A stretch of DNA of 64,000 nt from Streptomyces sp. NBC_01335. Lineage in GTDB: Bacteria; Actinomycetota; Actinomycetes; Streptomycetales; Streptomycetaceae. Position 1 is the first letter of the stretch, and each line of letters opens with the position of its first letter. The DNA lies in contig NZ_CP108370.1 of NCBI RefSeq assembly GCF_035953295.1, positions 6,929,001 to 6,993,000 of the forward strand, in the 5' to 3' direction. The notes under the pieces are model-generated. The model saw only the letters and a list, made by a program, of their open reading frames with translations, was not told where the DNA came from and did not search any database. Both the position numbers and the translations under genes were made by a program. Shown in pieces: positions 27,057 to 39,600 of the stretch.

Positions 27057-28229
27057 ATGAAGATCGTGCTCGCCTATTCGGGAGGTCTGGACACCTCCGT
27101 GGCCCTGCACTGGCTCAAAGAGCGGTACGACGCCGAGATCATCGCGTTCTGCGCGGACATCGGCCAGATCGAGTCCCTGGACACGATCGAGGAGCGGGCG
27201 CTGCGTACCGGCGCCTCGAAGGTGTACGTCGAACCGCTCGCCGATCCCTTCCTGAAGGACTTCGCGCTCCCCGCCCTGCAGGCGCACGCCCGCTACGAGA
27301 ACAAGTACCTGATGGCCGCACCGCTCTCGCGCCCGCTGATCGCCCGGCGCATGGTCGAGATCGCCCACGCGGAGGGTGCGGACGCGGTCGCCCACGGGGC
27401 GACGGGCAAGGGCAACGACCAGGTGCGATTCTTCACCAGCACCACCGCGCTCGACTCCGGACTACGGGTGCTCGCACCGGTCGTCGACTGGCCCCTGACC
27501 ACTCGGGAGTCGGAGTTCGCGTACGCCCGCGAGCACGGCATCGAAGTGCCGGTCACCCGGGACAACCCCTACAGCATCGACACCAACATCTGGGGCACCA
27601 GCATCGAATGCGGCGAGCTGGACGACATCGGCCGGCCGCCCCCGGCGCGCGCCTGGCAGCTCACGGCCGACCCGGGGAGCGCCCCGGACCGGCCGGAACG
27701 GGTCACCATCGGATTCGAGGCCGGAACTCCCGTCGCCCTCGACGGCGAAAGGCTCACCCTGACCGAACTGGTGCGCCGGCTCAACAGCGTGGCCGCACGG
27801 CACGGAGTGGGACGCGTCGACATCGTCGAGAGCCGTATCGTCGGCTTCAAGTCGCGCGGCATCTACGAGGCGCCGGCCGCCACCGCCCTGATGGCCGCGC
27901 ACGAGGAACTCGAGGCGCTCGTCCTCGACCGCGAGACACTGCACCACAAGCAGTCCCTGGCTCCGCGCTACGCCGAACTCGTCTACTACGGATACTGGTT
28001 CTCCGACCTGCGCCGTGCGCTGGACGGCTTCGTCTCCAGCCTGCAAGCCGCTGTGACCGGCGACATCACGCTGGAGCTGTACAAGGGCTCCCTCACCGTC
28101 GTCGCACGACAGTCCCCGAACTCCCGCTACAGCGGACCCCTGGCCACCTACGAAGCCGGCGACACCTTCGACCACCGTGCGGGCGCCGCCTTCGCCTACG
28201 TATGGTCCCTGCCCCTCGCACGACCGTGA
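27057..28229 (+). CDS. argG: Argininosuccinate synthase
   Basis: The 390-residue enzyme joins citrulline and aspartate with ATP to make argininosuccinate. It has the PP-loop AYSGGLDTS at residues 6-14, the citrulline/aspartate-binding HGATGKGNDQVRF, and NIWGTSIECGELDD, all hallmarks of ArgG. Length is normal. ATG 27057 follows GGAGGG by 4-5 bases. No other arginine gene is adjacent, as is usual for argG in Streptomyces. Cytosolic; probably under ArgR control though no box is seen. Confidence 0.95.
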   Translation: MKIVLAYSGGLDTSVALHWLKERYDAEIIAFCADIGQIESLDTIEERALRTGASKVYVEPLADPFLKDFALPALQAHARYENKYLMAAPLSRPLIARRMVEIAHAEGADAVAHGATGKGNDQVRFFTSTTALDSGLRVLAPVVDWPLTTRESEFAYAREHGIEVPVTRDNPYSIDTNIWGTSIECGELDDIGRPPPARAWQLTADPGSAPDRPERVTIGFEAGTPVALDGERLTLTELVRRLNSVAARHGVGRVDIVESRIVGFKSRGIYEAPAATALMAAHEELEALVLDRETLHHKQSLAPRYAELVYYGYWFSDLRRALDGFVSSLQAAVTGDITLELYKGSLTVVARQSPNSRYSGPLATYEAGDTFDHRAGAAFAYVWSLPLARP

Positions 28230-28263
28230 GGGGCAGGGCGACCCGCGGAAGGCCCGGGAGCCG

Positions 28264-29769
28264 TCAGACCGGCATGGGACAGTAGACCGTCAGCGCCTCC
28301 GGGAGCTTGTCGACGAGCAACTCCGTTCCCGCGTGGGCCACTTCGCCGTCGTACGCGTACGGAGTCCCCGGCGGCAGTCCGGCGATCCTGACCCGGCGGC
28401 GCCGCTCCGCCGCGTGCACGGGGGAGCGGGTCAGCGGGCCGGCCACGGCCGCCGCGATCAGCCGGAGCCCGGGGGTCCGGCCGCCGTGGACCACGCGTAC
28501 GTCCAGCAGCCCGTCCGCGAGGTTGTGGCGCCTGCCGGGTGCGGGGCCGACCCGCTGGAAGAGGCCGTTGCCGACGAAGAGCAGCCACAACGGACGCCGC
28601 TTGCCCTGGAGTTCGGCCTCCAGAGGACGTTCCCCGCGCAGCACCTCGAAGGCCGCGAGCATCCCGGCCGGCCATCCGCCGATGCGGGGCGCCCAGTGCT
28701 CCCGCTTCCGTACGAGCTCCGGATAGACGCCGAGGCTGAACGCGTTGAGGAAGTAGCCGTCCGCCCCGTCGGGCCCGTGCGGGCCGGGCCGGAAGCGTCC
28801 GAGGTCGACGCGGACCGCGTCACCGGCCTTCAGCGCGGCCACCGTGTCGTGCACCGTCTCGATGCCGAGGTCGTACGCGAAGTGGTTGAGGGTGCCGCCG
28901 GGGAACACCGCCAGCGGGACCCCGTGGGTCGCCGCGACGGACGCCGCCAGGTTGACCGTGCCGTCGCCGCCGCAGACGCCCAGCGCCCGCCCCCTGGCGA
29001 CCGCCTCGGCGAACGTGTCCGCCAGAGCCTCGGGTGCGCACTCCACCACCTCGGCCATCGGCAGCGCGTCCCGGACGAGCGAAGCCGTCCCCCGCGCGGT
29101 CCCCGACCGTTCGTTGACGACCACCACCAGGCCCTCGCCGGCCGGGAGCGACGGGGCCTCCGTGGGCGGCCGGCCGGGGGCGGGGAGCTGGCCCCGGGTC
29201 GGTACCACCCCGCGCAGCGCGAAGGCCGCGCCCACGCCGAGCGCGGCGCCCGCCACGACGTCGCTCGGATAGTGCACCCCCGTGTAGACCCGGGAAGCCG
29301 CCACCGCCGCGGCCACCGGGGCGACGGCCGCGCCCCAGCCCAGGGACTCAAGGGCCACCCCGGTGGCGAACGCGGCGGCGGACGCGGCGTGACCGGACGG
29401 GAAGGACGTGGTGATCGGCTGGCGCTTCAGGCGCCTTATCACCGGAACCATGTCGAGCACCGGCCGGTCCCGGCGCACCGCGCCCTTGCCGACCGTGTTG
29501 ATGGCGACGGAGGCGAGGGCGAGCGAGGCCACACCGCGCAGCGCGGCCCGGCGCGCCCGCGCGCTGCCGCCCAGCGTGGCGATGCCCGCGGCGGCGCCGA
29601 ACCACAGCAGTCCGTGGTTGGCGCTGCGGCTCAATCGGGGCAGCACGGCTTCCGCGCCGGGCCAGTGCCGGTCGGCGACCCCCTGGAACGCGCTCAGGTC
29701 GCGCTGCTGGAGCCAGCCCCTGAGGCGGGTGGACGAGGTGAAGGTGGAGGGCAGAGGGCGTGTGGACAT
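28264..29769 (-). CDS. Fused PAP2 phosphatase / diacylglycerol-kinase-like protein
   Basis: The 501-residue product joins two lipid enzymes. Residues ~1-200 are a PAP2-type membrane phosphatase with KGAVRRDRP, SFPSGHAAS and SRVYTGVHYPSDVVAG, the three catalytic motifs. Residues ~205-500 are a DAGK_cat/lipid-kinase domain with LGVCGGDGTVNLAA and FPGGTLNHFA. One half removes and the other adds a phosphate, so together they may set phosphatidate or bactoprenyl-phosphate levels at the membrane. It converges on argG with a 34-base gap. Confidence 0.9.
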   Translation of the reverse strand: MSTRPLPSTFTSSTRLRGWLQQRDLSAFQGVADRHWPGAEAVLPRLSRSANHGLLWFGAAAGIATLGGSARARRAALRGVASLALASVAINTVGKGAVRRDRPVLDMVPVIRRLKRQPITTSFPSGHAASAAAFATGVALESLGWGAAVAPVAAAVAASRVYTGVHYPSDVVAGAALGVGAAFALRGVVPTRGQLPAPGRPPTEAPSLPAGEGLVVVVNERSGTARGTASLVRDALPMAEVVECAPEALADTFAEAVARGRALGVCGGDGTVNLAASVAATHGVPLAVFPGGTLNHFAYDLGIETVHDTVAALKAGDAVRVDLGRFRPGPHGPDGADGYFLNAFSLGVYPELVRKREHWAPRIGGWPAGMLAAFEVLRGERPLEAELQGKRRPLWLLFVGNGLFQRVGPAPGRRHNLADGLLDVRVVHGGRTPGLRLIAAAVAGPLTRSPVHAAERRRRVRIAGLPPGTPYAYDGEVAHAGTELLVDKLPEALTVYCPMPV

Positions 29770-29901
29770 GGCTCAGCGCATACCCGGTCCCGCCGCCCTG
29801 AACCAGGAGGCGCGCGGAGAGGGGCCGTCCGGGGTGCGTCCGGGGGCCCGGGGCGGACGGTGCCCGTGCGCCCGGGGTGCGTCCGGGCCGCCTCCCCGCT
29901 G

Positions 29902-30351
29902 CTATTCGGCCGCCGCGCAGGTGCTCAGCGCCGAGATCGCGCTCTGCACCTGGTCGGGCAGGGTCTTCATGTCGGGGCTGCGGTTCTTCTCGGCGCTCTC
30001 GGCCAGGCCGTGGTAGACGGTGCTGAGCTGCTTCGCGGCCTTCTTGGCCTCGGGGTTCTTGATCTTCTCGGCGTCGTCGGCGAACTGGTCCGAGGCGTCC
30101 GCGAGGTCGGCCTGCGCCTTGGCCGGGTCCCCCGCGTCGGTGGTGATCTTCTGACCCACGTCGTCGATGTGGGTCATGGTCGCCCGGCACGGGCCGCCCT
30201 TGGCCGGGGTCGTCGAGTAGTCCCGCGGCGCCTTGCTCGCGGAGGCGGCGGCCTCGGGGTGCGTATCCGAGGAAGAGCAGCCCGCCGCCGCGACGAGTGC
30301 GAAGGCGGTCAGCGCGATCGCGGCCAGTCGGCGGCCCGTGTTCCCTGACAT
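29902..30351 (-). CDS. Small secreted lipoprotein of unknown function
   Basis: The 149-residue product has a lipoprotein signal with lipobox AAAGC at residues ~21-25, then a Ser/Ala linker and an all-helical domain rich in Asp, Lys and Ala. A conserved-looking Cys pair is present (GGPCRATM and LSTCAAAE). No family is recognised. It diverges from the giant toxin-like gene and shares its 333-base upstream region. Lysine AAG codons and composition resemble its neighbours. Confidence 0.75.
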   Translation of the reverse strand: MSGNTGRRLAAIALTAFALVAAAGCSSSDTHPEAAASASKAPRDYSTTPAKGGPCRATMTHIDDVGQKITTDAGDPAKAQADLADASDQFADDAEKIKNPEAKKAAKQLSTVYHGLAESAEKNRSPDMKTLPDQVQSAISALSTCAAAE

Positions 30352-30573
30352 GAAGTTAACCCCCTGCGATGGATCGGCGGAGGGAGTTGATCACGAACGT
30401 GACGCAGCGTCAACACGGTTCCGGTGGGCGGGGAGATGCGGGCCGGCCGGTGGGGGCCTTCGTCGGGGTGGCTGGATTCGACTGTCGGGCCCAGAAGGTC
30501 CGGGGCCGGATCCGGCCGCAGATCCGGCAGCGGTGGCGGTCGAGGGCGTCCACGGAACCTTTACGACTTTCAC

Positions 30574-30586
30574 TGACAAGCTGTCA
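30574..30586. promoter_or_regulatory. TGACA-AGC-TGTCA inverted repeat upstream of the giant gene
   Basis: A perfect 5-bp inverted repeat lies 29 bases before the proposed -35 of the giant gene. It could be a regulator site. The assignment rests only on symmetry and position. Confidence 0.35.
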
Positions 30587-30614
30587 AGTAGGGTCACGCG
30601 CGCACGATTTGTCG

Positions 30615-30643
30615 TTGCCGCCTTCACTTCGCTCCAGTAGCGT
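30615..30643 (+). promoter_or_regulatory. Promoter of the giant toxin-like gene
   Basis: TTGCCG at 30615-30620 and TAGCGT at 30638-30643 are separated by exactly 17 bases, a good match to HrdB-type promoters. Transcription would start near 30650, about 35 bases before TTG 30685. Confidence 0.55.
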
Positions 30644-30684
30644 GCCTTCGTTTTGGATCTTGTAACTCAATCGAGGGCGGGGAC

Positions 30685-33600
30685 TTGTACTCCATACGTA
30701 CCGGCCGAAGATCGGCCGGACCGCGTGCGGTCGTCTCGGCCGCGATCGTCCTGGCGATCGCGGCGTCGACCGTAGGCACCACGACGGGGAGGGCCGAAGC
30801 GGCCGTTCCGTCGCAAGCGCGGGCGGCGACGTCCGCCGAGAACGATCTGGAGACACGCGAACAGGCGATGTCCGACGCCGCGGACGCGCGCGCCGAACAG
30901 GCCATGTTCGCCCGGATCATGCACAGCGGCGGTCCGGCCATGAAGGCCAACGCCGGTGAATGGCTCGCGGGGCGCGACGAAGGCCCCTGGGCGGGCTGGA
31001 ACGTCTTTCTCGGGTCCCGCTCCAAGGACATCGTCCTGGACGAGGACGGCAACGAGACCGACGACTCCGGCCTCGGCGAGGGAATCGGACCCATCGCGCA
31101 GAGCGCGCAGGCCACCATGGCCAACGGCCAGCTGCACGTCGGCATGCTCACCCGTGACGGCAGCGTCTACGACGACGTGCGCTACCCGGACGGCACCTGG
31201 ACCGGCCCGATCCTGATCGACGGCGGAACCAGCACCACCGCCATCGCGGCAACCGCCCTGCCCAACGGAGAGCTGCACTTCGAACTGCTCTCCGCCGACG
31301 GAAGGGTGACCGACCGCACCTACGAACCCGACGCCTACCCCGGCTACTTCATGCTGGGCGGGGGCGTCAGCGAGGTGCTCTTCGACTCGCTCCCCGGCAA
31401 GGTCGAGTCCCTCGCCGCGACCGGGTCCTCCACCAGCGAACTGACCCTCGCCATGCTCACCGGCGACGGCAAGGTCTGGGGCAACGTCCGTCGCGGCGAC
31501 GGCACCTGGTCCGGTACGACCGCGATCGACGCCGGCACCGCCCCTTCCGCGGCCGTGGCCCTCGCCACCACCGCGAGCGACCAGGTCCACCTGGAGATGC
31601 TCGGCACCGACCACACCGTCCGTGACCGCGTGCGCGGGACGAACGGCACCTGGGCCGCCGCCGCGGTCGTCGACTCCACCGGCAAGGCCCGCGCCCTGTC
31701 GGCCGTCACCGTACCGACCGAGCGGCTGCACGTCGCCACGCTCACCGACGCCGGTACGATCACCGACCGCACCCTTCAGGACAACGGCAGCTGGACCGCT
31801 TCCACGGTGACCACGCCGCACGCCACCGCGTTCTCCCTCGGTGCCCGGCCCACCGGCGAACTGCACGTCCAGGCCACCGCCGACGACGGGCGGCTGTGGA
31901 GCACCACCCGCGCCACGTCCGGCAGTTGGAGTACGCCGTACGTGGTCGACGGGGCCTTCGGCCACGCCAGGGACCTGCAGCTGGCCACCCTGCCCACCGG
32001 CGACCTGCACCAGCTCACCCTCGCCGACGACGGGACCGTCTGGGACCAGAAGCGCGGCGCGTCCGCCGACGCCTGGACCTCCGCGCTCTCCGGCTCGGTC
32101 GTCGTGGACGGCTCGGGCAAGGCTCGTGCCGTCGCCGCGGCGTCCACGTCCAACGGCGACGTGCACGCGATCGTGGTCGACCAGAGCAACACCGTGCGCG
32201 ACTACGTCGGCCATCCGGACGGCAGTTGGGCCGCCCCGGTCGTCGCGGACCAGAGTGGTAACGCCCGCGCCGTCTCGGCCGTCGGTACGCCCGACGGAGA
32301 GCTGCACGTCGGCGTGGTCAAGGCCGACGGCACCGTCCAGGACACCGTCCGCCACACGGACGGCAGTTGGACGAACGCCGCCGTGACCACCCCGCGCGCC
32401 GACATGGTCGCCCTCGCGGCCACCCCCGCCGGCGAGCTGCACGTCTTCGTCTCCGGCGACGGCGACAAGGTCTGGGACACCGTGCGCGGTACGGACGGCA
32501 CCTGGGCCGCGGCGAAGGCCGCCTCGGACGGTTCGTACAAGGCCGACGCGATCGGCGCGAACGGACTGTCCGACGGCCGGGTCCGCCTGGTCGCCCTGGA
32601 CTCCGCCGCCGGTACGTACTCCGGCCACCTGCGCAGCAAGGCCGGCAAGTGGTCCGTCGACGTGGGCCAGTTGGGCTGGCCGCTGGCCTACGCCAAGAGC
32701 GTGTCGGTGACCCAGCTCGCCAACGGCGAGGAGCACATCAACGAGTTCTCCGAGCCTCAGGTCGACGACGCGTTCACCTTGGACGACCGCAGCGCGAGCG
32801 CCTACGACTCCTCCCGCGAGGCCACCGACGACGGCCTGGAGCAGTTCATCGAGCCGTACGCGACGTCCTCGGACCACGAGCTGCCGCAGTACGACACCGA
32901 TGTCACCGACTTCATGTCCTCCGCCGGGATGTTCCAGCGCGACTGGGCCAACCTGTGGGTGACGCCCCCGGTGGTCAAGGCGAGCCAGGAGGCCCAGGAC
33001 CGGGTCACCGAGATCGTGCAGGAGCTCATCGCCGAGAACGGCGGTGAGGACCCGTACGGCATGTACACGATTCTCGGCTCACAGACCAACAGCGGCTCCG
33101 CCGACGACGTGCGCCGCTTCATCCAGTACCACGGCCTGCCGACCGTCGCCCCGGCCAAGGGCACTCCGGAGTTCCGGGTCGAGGTCGAGGCGCTGAAGGC
33201 CCGCTGGTCCAGCGGCGACACCTCCAACCCGACGGACTGGAACCACGTCCTCGTCGAGGTCGAGGAGACCGCCTCCAGCGAGTGGCTGGCCGAGCAGGCC
33301 GCCCAGGCCGAGCCCCGTAACGACATCGTCGACGCGGAAACCTCGGCACTGACCGCGCTGGAGACCGGTGCCCGCGCCATGCACCAGGCCCTCGGCTACG
33401 GCTGGGCCGCCAATCGGCTCCTCACCTGGCAGGCCAACCCGTCCCTGCGCAAGACCGGCACGGGTGCGAAGACGACGGCCCAGGCGGTCGCCGACCTCGC
33501 CACCGTCAAGGAACTGGTCACCGGACAGGCCCAGGTGGCCCGGAAGGCCGCGAACGACGCCGCCGCCGCCGAAGCGAAGGCCGACGCCGCCGTCGAGGCG

Positions 33601-36600
33601 GCCAAGACCATCGCCCGGGGCGACGGCACCCCGCTCGGCCGTGGTCTGTACTACGCCCAGCAGTCCGCCCAGGTGACCAAGGCATCGGCCGCCGCCGCGC
33701 TCGCCACCGCGAACGCGCTCGACACCGCCGTCGCCGCCACCGACGCCTCGGCGGCCAACAGCGCGACGCTGCTGGCCAACGCCCAGGCCCAGGCCGCGGC
33801 CGCCCGCGCTGAGTTCCAGCGCGAGTCGGCCGAGCAGTCCGCGAAGGACGCGGCCGATCTCGCCGCCGACGCCAAGAAGCGCGCCGACGAGGCCGCAGCC
33901 GCGGCCGCCGAGGTCGCCGACGCGAAGGCGACGGCCGTCCAGGCCCAGACCGACGCCACCGCCGCGAACACCCGCGCGAAGACCGCCGCCGCCAACGCCG
34001 AGACGGAGCGGCAGAACGCCGCCACCGCCAAGGCGAAGGCCCAGACGGAGCGCGACAAGGCGGGGGAGGCGCTGAAGAAGGCGCTCGACCAGGGCAAGGA
34101 GGCCGCCACCAAGCGGACCGCCTCCAACACCGCCGGCTCCGACGCACGGAAGCAGGCGTCCGCGGCCGAGCAGGCCGCGGCGAAGGCGAAGGTCGCCCGC
34201 GACAACGCCGCTTCCGCGCAGCGTAAGAAGGACGTCGCCACCGCCACCGCCCAGGCGCTCGCCGCAGCCGCGGTGGCCGCCGAGGGGACCTCGTCCGCCG
34301 CCGCGGCGAAGGCAGCGGCCGACCGCGCGGCCGAGGCCGCCGAGCAGGCCAGGACCGTCGCCGAAACGGCGGCGACCGACGCCCAGTCCACCAGCGAGGC
34401 ATCGATCGCGGCCCGCAAGGCGGCGACCGAGTCGGCTGCCGCCGCCGCGCGTTCCACCACGTGGGCCGCCGACGCCGACGCCAACGCGCTGATCACCTAC
34501 CACGCGGCGATGTCGGCCGAATCGGCCGCCGCGACCGCCATCGACGAGGCGCACACCGCCGCCCAGAAGTCCGTCGACGCCGCCGGTGACGCCACCGACG
34601 CGGCCCAGGCGGCCCTCGCGGCCAAGACCAAGGCCGTGGAAGCGGGCGTGCAGGTCGAGGCGGCGCTCAGCGCGTCCGCCGAGGCCGCCGGACAGGCGTA
34701 CGCGGCCGGCCAGGCCGCCGACGTCACCCGGGCCGCCGCCGCGACGGTGGCCGCCCCGGCCGCCTCCGCGATCGAGCTGAGCGCCCCGTACGCCGAGACG
34801 GACTCCTCCGCTGGTCTGGCGACCCTGGTGTCGAAGAGCGCCCAGTCCCTCGCCGAGCAGCAGACGGCAGCCGCCGACGCCAACGCGGCCCAGGCGGCAG
34901 CCGTCGCCCAGGAGGCGCAGGACGCGGCCGACCGGGCGACCGGCGACGGAAAGCGCGCGGCCCAGGCAGCAGCCGACGCCGCGGCCTCCGCAGCCGAGGC
35001 AGCGGCATCGGCGGAGGCGGCGCAGAAGTCGTCGACCGACGCCGAGAACGACGCCAAGGCCACCGGCGACGCTTCGGCGAAGGTCGCCGAACTCGACACC
35101 GAGACGCAGGCGCTGGCCAAGACGGCCTCGGCCTCCGCACAGGCCGCCACGGCCGACGCGCAGGCGGCCGACTCCGCGGCGAGCGCGGGCGAGAAGGACG
35201 CCACCGCCGCCGCGGCCACAGCGGCGACGGCCGGCGAGGACGCCACCAACGCACAGAAGGTGGCCGACAAGGCGGCCAAGGACGCCACCGCCGCGGAAGC
35301 GGCCGCGGCCTCCGCCTCCGAGGACGCGACCAAGGCCGAAGACGCCGCCGCCGCTGCCGAGGAGCAGCTGCGCAGCGACGAGGCGGCACTCGCCGCACAG
35401 GTCGCCGCCGCGCAGGCGGCCGCCCAGGCCAAGCACGACCTGGACGCCCGGGCGAAGCTCATGGACGACCAGGCGGACATCCGGATCGGCCGGGAGAACC
35501 TCGCCTACCTGCTGCACGTGGGCGGCGTCGCCTCCAAGACGCTGGCGGCCACCCGGCTCGCCGGATCCGGCCAGATCGGCACCACCACGTCCCTGTTCGA
35601 CCAGGACGTGTGGGACGCCTGGGACGCCGACGTACAGGAGGCGCGCGACCAGTCCGAGGGCATGCTCGCGCGCACCGACGAACGACAGGAGACCGTCTGG
35701 AAGTACTTCACCTCGGACTTCGCCAACACCGAGCCCGAGTACGACACCGCGGTCACCTCGTTCCTCAACCCGGGCACCGTCTACCAGCGGATCGGCTCGG
35801 CCGTCGGCTGGGGCCGTCTCGCCCAGGTGCCGCAGGCCAGCCCGGCCGCCCAGGCCAAGGCCACGGAGATCCTCCAGGAGAAGATCGACGCGGGGGACTG
35901 GTACGGCTGGTGGCAGCTGATGCTGGACAACCAGGATCTGCGCGGCTCGGCCGACGACGTACGCCGCCTCATCCAGTACAAGGGCTACCCGACCGTCGCC
36001 CCCGAGAAGGGGACGCCCGAGTTCGACATCGAGGTCGAGCGGCTCAAGACCCGCTGGGCGAACGGTGACCCGACCAACCCCTGGGACCCGTACCAGGTGA
36101 TGGTCGAGGTCGAGGAAGTCGCCTCGGCCCAGTGGGAGGCCGAGTACACCGCCCAGGCCGGCGACCGCAACAAGATCGCCAACGCCGAGATCAAGGCGCT
36201 CAAGGCCCTGCAGTCCAGCGCGGTCGCCATGCACGACGCCCTGGGCAACGCCTGGGTGGCCAACAACCTCATGGAGGCCGAGGCCGACCCGAACAGCGCC
36301 TGGAACACCTTCATCAAGGACTGGCCGACCACGATGGGCGGTAACTTCTCGTCCGACGGCAAGCCGGTCTCCGTCACGGCGGACCTGGCGGCACTGAAGG
36401 ACCGGGTCGACGCACTGTCGGCCACGGCCACCCAGAACGCCAAGGACGCGCAGGCGGCCGCCGACGCGGTCGTCGCGGCCGAGGACGAGGCCGCGGCCAC
36501 GGCAGGCTCCGGTCAGGTTCCCGAGGGACGTGGCCTCGCCTACGCCAACCAGTCGGCGCAGGTCACCAAGTCGGCGGCAGCGGCCACCCAGGCCACCTCG

Positions 36601-39600
36601 CTCGCCATGAAGACCGCGGTCGCCGCGACCAACGCCACCGTCGCGGACAGCGCCGCCCTGCTGGCCAACGCCAGCGCCCAGGCGCACGCCGCACGGGCCG
36701 CCTTCCTCAGGGAGACGGCGCAGGACAGCGCGGAGAAGGCCGAGGCGGACGCGGTCGCCGCGCACGGCAAGGCCGTCGCCGCCGCCAACGCGGCCGCGAT
36801 TGTCGCGGCCGACAAGGCGAAGATAGGCCCGCTGGAGACCAGCTCCAAGGCGGCCGCCGCGACGGCCAAGAGCGCCGCGGCCACCGCCGCGGCCGAAGCC
36901 GAGAAGTCCGCGGCAGCGCGGGCGACGGCGGAGTCGGAGCGCGACAAGGCCGACGCCGCCGAGGCAGACGCCCAGGAACAGGCCGCGATCGCGGCCGAGC
37001 ACGAATCCAACGCGGCGGCCGAGGCCGACCGGGCCGCGGGCGACGAGGACACGGCGGCGAAGGCCGAGCAGGACGCCGCAGCCGCCAAGTCCCGGGCGAG
37101 CACCGCCCGTAAGGAGATGGATCAGGCCCGTGCACGGGCCGCTGCGGCAGATGCCGCTGCGGCAGCCGCGGAAGGCACCAGCGCCGCCGACGACGCGGCG
37201 GCCGCTGCCAAGCAGGCACGGCTGGAGGCCAACGCCGCCGCTCTCGCGGCGGACCAGGCCAACACCGACGCCAACAACGCGACGGCGGCGGCGATCGCGG
37301 CACGGTCCGCCGCGACGGTGTCCACCGCCGCCGCGGAGAAGGCCACCCAGGCGGCCAAGGTCGCCGACAAGGCAGCCGCGCAGACCTCGGCCAACGCCGC
37401 CGCGGGACACGCGCTCGCGGCGGAGGCGATCGAGCAGGCTGGGGTCGCCGCGCAGAACTCCGACGCGGCCCAGGCCCTGTCGAAGGACGCGGCCAAGGAG
37501 GCGGAGAACGCCAAGGCCGCCGCCGAAGGCGCCCGGGACGAGGCGGACGGCGCGGCTTCCGACAGCGCCACCGCCACCGCCCAGGCACACGCGGCGGCCC
37601 AGCAGGCCGAGATCGCCCGTGACACCGCCAACGCCGTCACGGCCCCGGCCGACCAGGCCATCGAGCTCGGTATCGCGTTCGCGGCCACCGACGCCACGGC
37701 CGGTCTCTCGGTCGTCGTCTCCGACACGGCGAAGACCCTCGCCGAGCAGGAGGTCGAGGTCGCGGAACTCCGCGCCGACGAGGCCGAGGCGTTCGCCGAG
37801 GCCGCGCAGGACGCGGCCGACCGCGCCGACGCCGACGCCAAGCTCGCCGCCCAGGCGGCGGCGGACGCGGCGGCTTCGGCTGCCAGGGCCGCACGCGAAG
37901 CGGCCGACGCGCTGAAGTCGGCCACCCAGGCGGCGGCCGACGCGAAGGAGGTGAAGGCCGGCTCGGAGCGTCTCGACGCGCTCAACTCCCAGGCGCAGGA
38001 CAGCGCGTGGCAGGCGAACGCGTCGGCGAGCGACGCCCAGGACGACGCCGCCGCGGCAAGGGACGCGGCGGACGACAGCGAACTCGACGCCGCTTCGGCA
38101 CGGGACGCGGCCGACCGGGCCCGGACCTCGGCCGACGATGCGTCCAAGGACGCCGACGAGGCCGAGGCATCGTCCGACCTGGCGGCGGAGTACGCCGCCA
38201 GCGCGCAGGCCGACGCCGACGACTCCGAGAAGATCGCGGAGGCCACGAGCCAGCTGGCAGAGGACCGGTCGCCCAGCACGGATCACCCGGTGGACGAGGA
38301 GTACCCCGGCCTGGTCGTCGAGCCGATCGACCTGAAGCAGTCGGCCCAGGCGACCGACCAGTGCAGGCCGAACACCCACGTCCTGCACTGCAGCCTGCCG
38401 ATCGACGTCCACATCACCGGCACGGCGATGTACTTCCTGGTCACCTGCGCCGATGCCAACGCGACAGCGGCTCAGTGCATCGCCGGCGGCACCTACGAGA
38501 AGGACTACCTCGACAAGGACAAGATCGACTTCACCGAACACCGGGTGCTGGACATCAATGTCTGGGAATTCGATGTCAACCTGGCGAAGTCGATCGGTTA
38601 CTCGCTGATCAGCGACTTCATCGGCTGCGCCAAGCATTTCGACCTGACCAGCAGCGACTGCCTGTGGGCCATCGGCTCGATCGTCGTCCCCGTGGCGGCC
38701 AAGGCCGTGCTGAAGGGTGCCGCGGCGCTGCGGATGGCCATGGCCATCGGCGACATGGTCGGCATGGACGCCGCCGTGAACGTCCTGACCCAGATGGCCA
38801 GGACGGGAGCGATCAGCGCGGTCACCTTCCGCAACCTGAGGAACCTGTCGATCGCGGCACGGCTCCGGGCCATGGTGGCCGGCCTGGTGTGTTCGGCGGT
38901 ACACAGTTTCCCCGCCGGCACGCAGGTCGTGATGGCGGACGGCAGTACCAAGCCGATCGAGGAAGTGCGCGAGGGAGAGCTGGTACGCAGCGCCCCCGGC
39001 GGCGGGGACTACGTGTCGCGTGCCGTGGAGCGCACCTTCGTCACCACGACCGACACCGAGTTCACCGACCTCACCCTCACCACGGGTGACGGCCCGCAGG
39101 TGATCACCAGTACGCAGAACCACCCGTACTACGACATCACCCGGGGCGCGTTCGTCGAGGCTTCCGATCTGGTGGCCGGTGACCGTTTGCAGACCGATGG
39201 TCAGCAGACCGCGGTCGTGCGTTCGGTGCGCGACTACACCGATTCGGTGGTTACTTACGACCTGACGGTCAGTGGGCTCCACGCCTACTTCGTGACGACC
39301 GGCCTTGTCCCCGTTCTGGTGCACAACACCGGCTGCAAGGAGGCGGCGCTCGACGCCAACACGCTGATCGCAGCCGTCTTCGAGGGGCACGGGGCGGCTG
39401 TCGATGCCGTGCTCGCGGGCCGCGCGCCGGTAGTCTCGCCGATGGCGTTCGCCGAGGCCTCGGTGAAGACCCCCGAAAGCGTGGTGAGGGCCTGGATCAC
39501 CGAGCGGGGCGGTCGTATCGCAGCCGCTCCGAATCCTGACACCGCCAAGGCGCTCCAGATGTACCTTCGGTCGAAGTGGACGAAGGGCCAACAGCCGAAA

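Larger units (their letters stand above)
30352..30684. other. Divergent promoter region of the giant gene
   Basis: The gap of 333 bases lies between the lipoprotein (minus) and the 9-kb gene (plus). It holds the promoter at 30615-30643 and the inverted repeat at 30574-30586, listed separately. It is noticeably less GC-rich than the coding sequence around it. No gene is seen. Confidence 0.5.
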
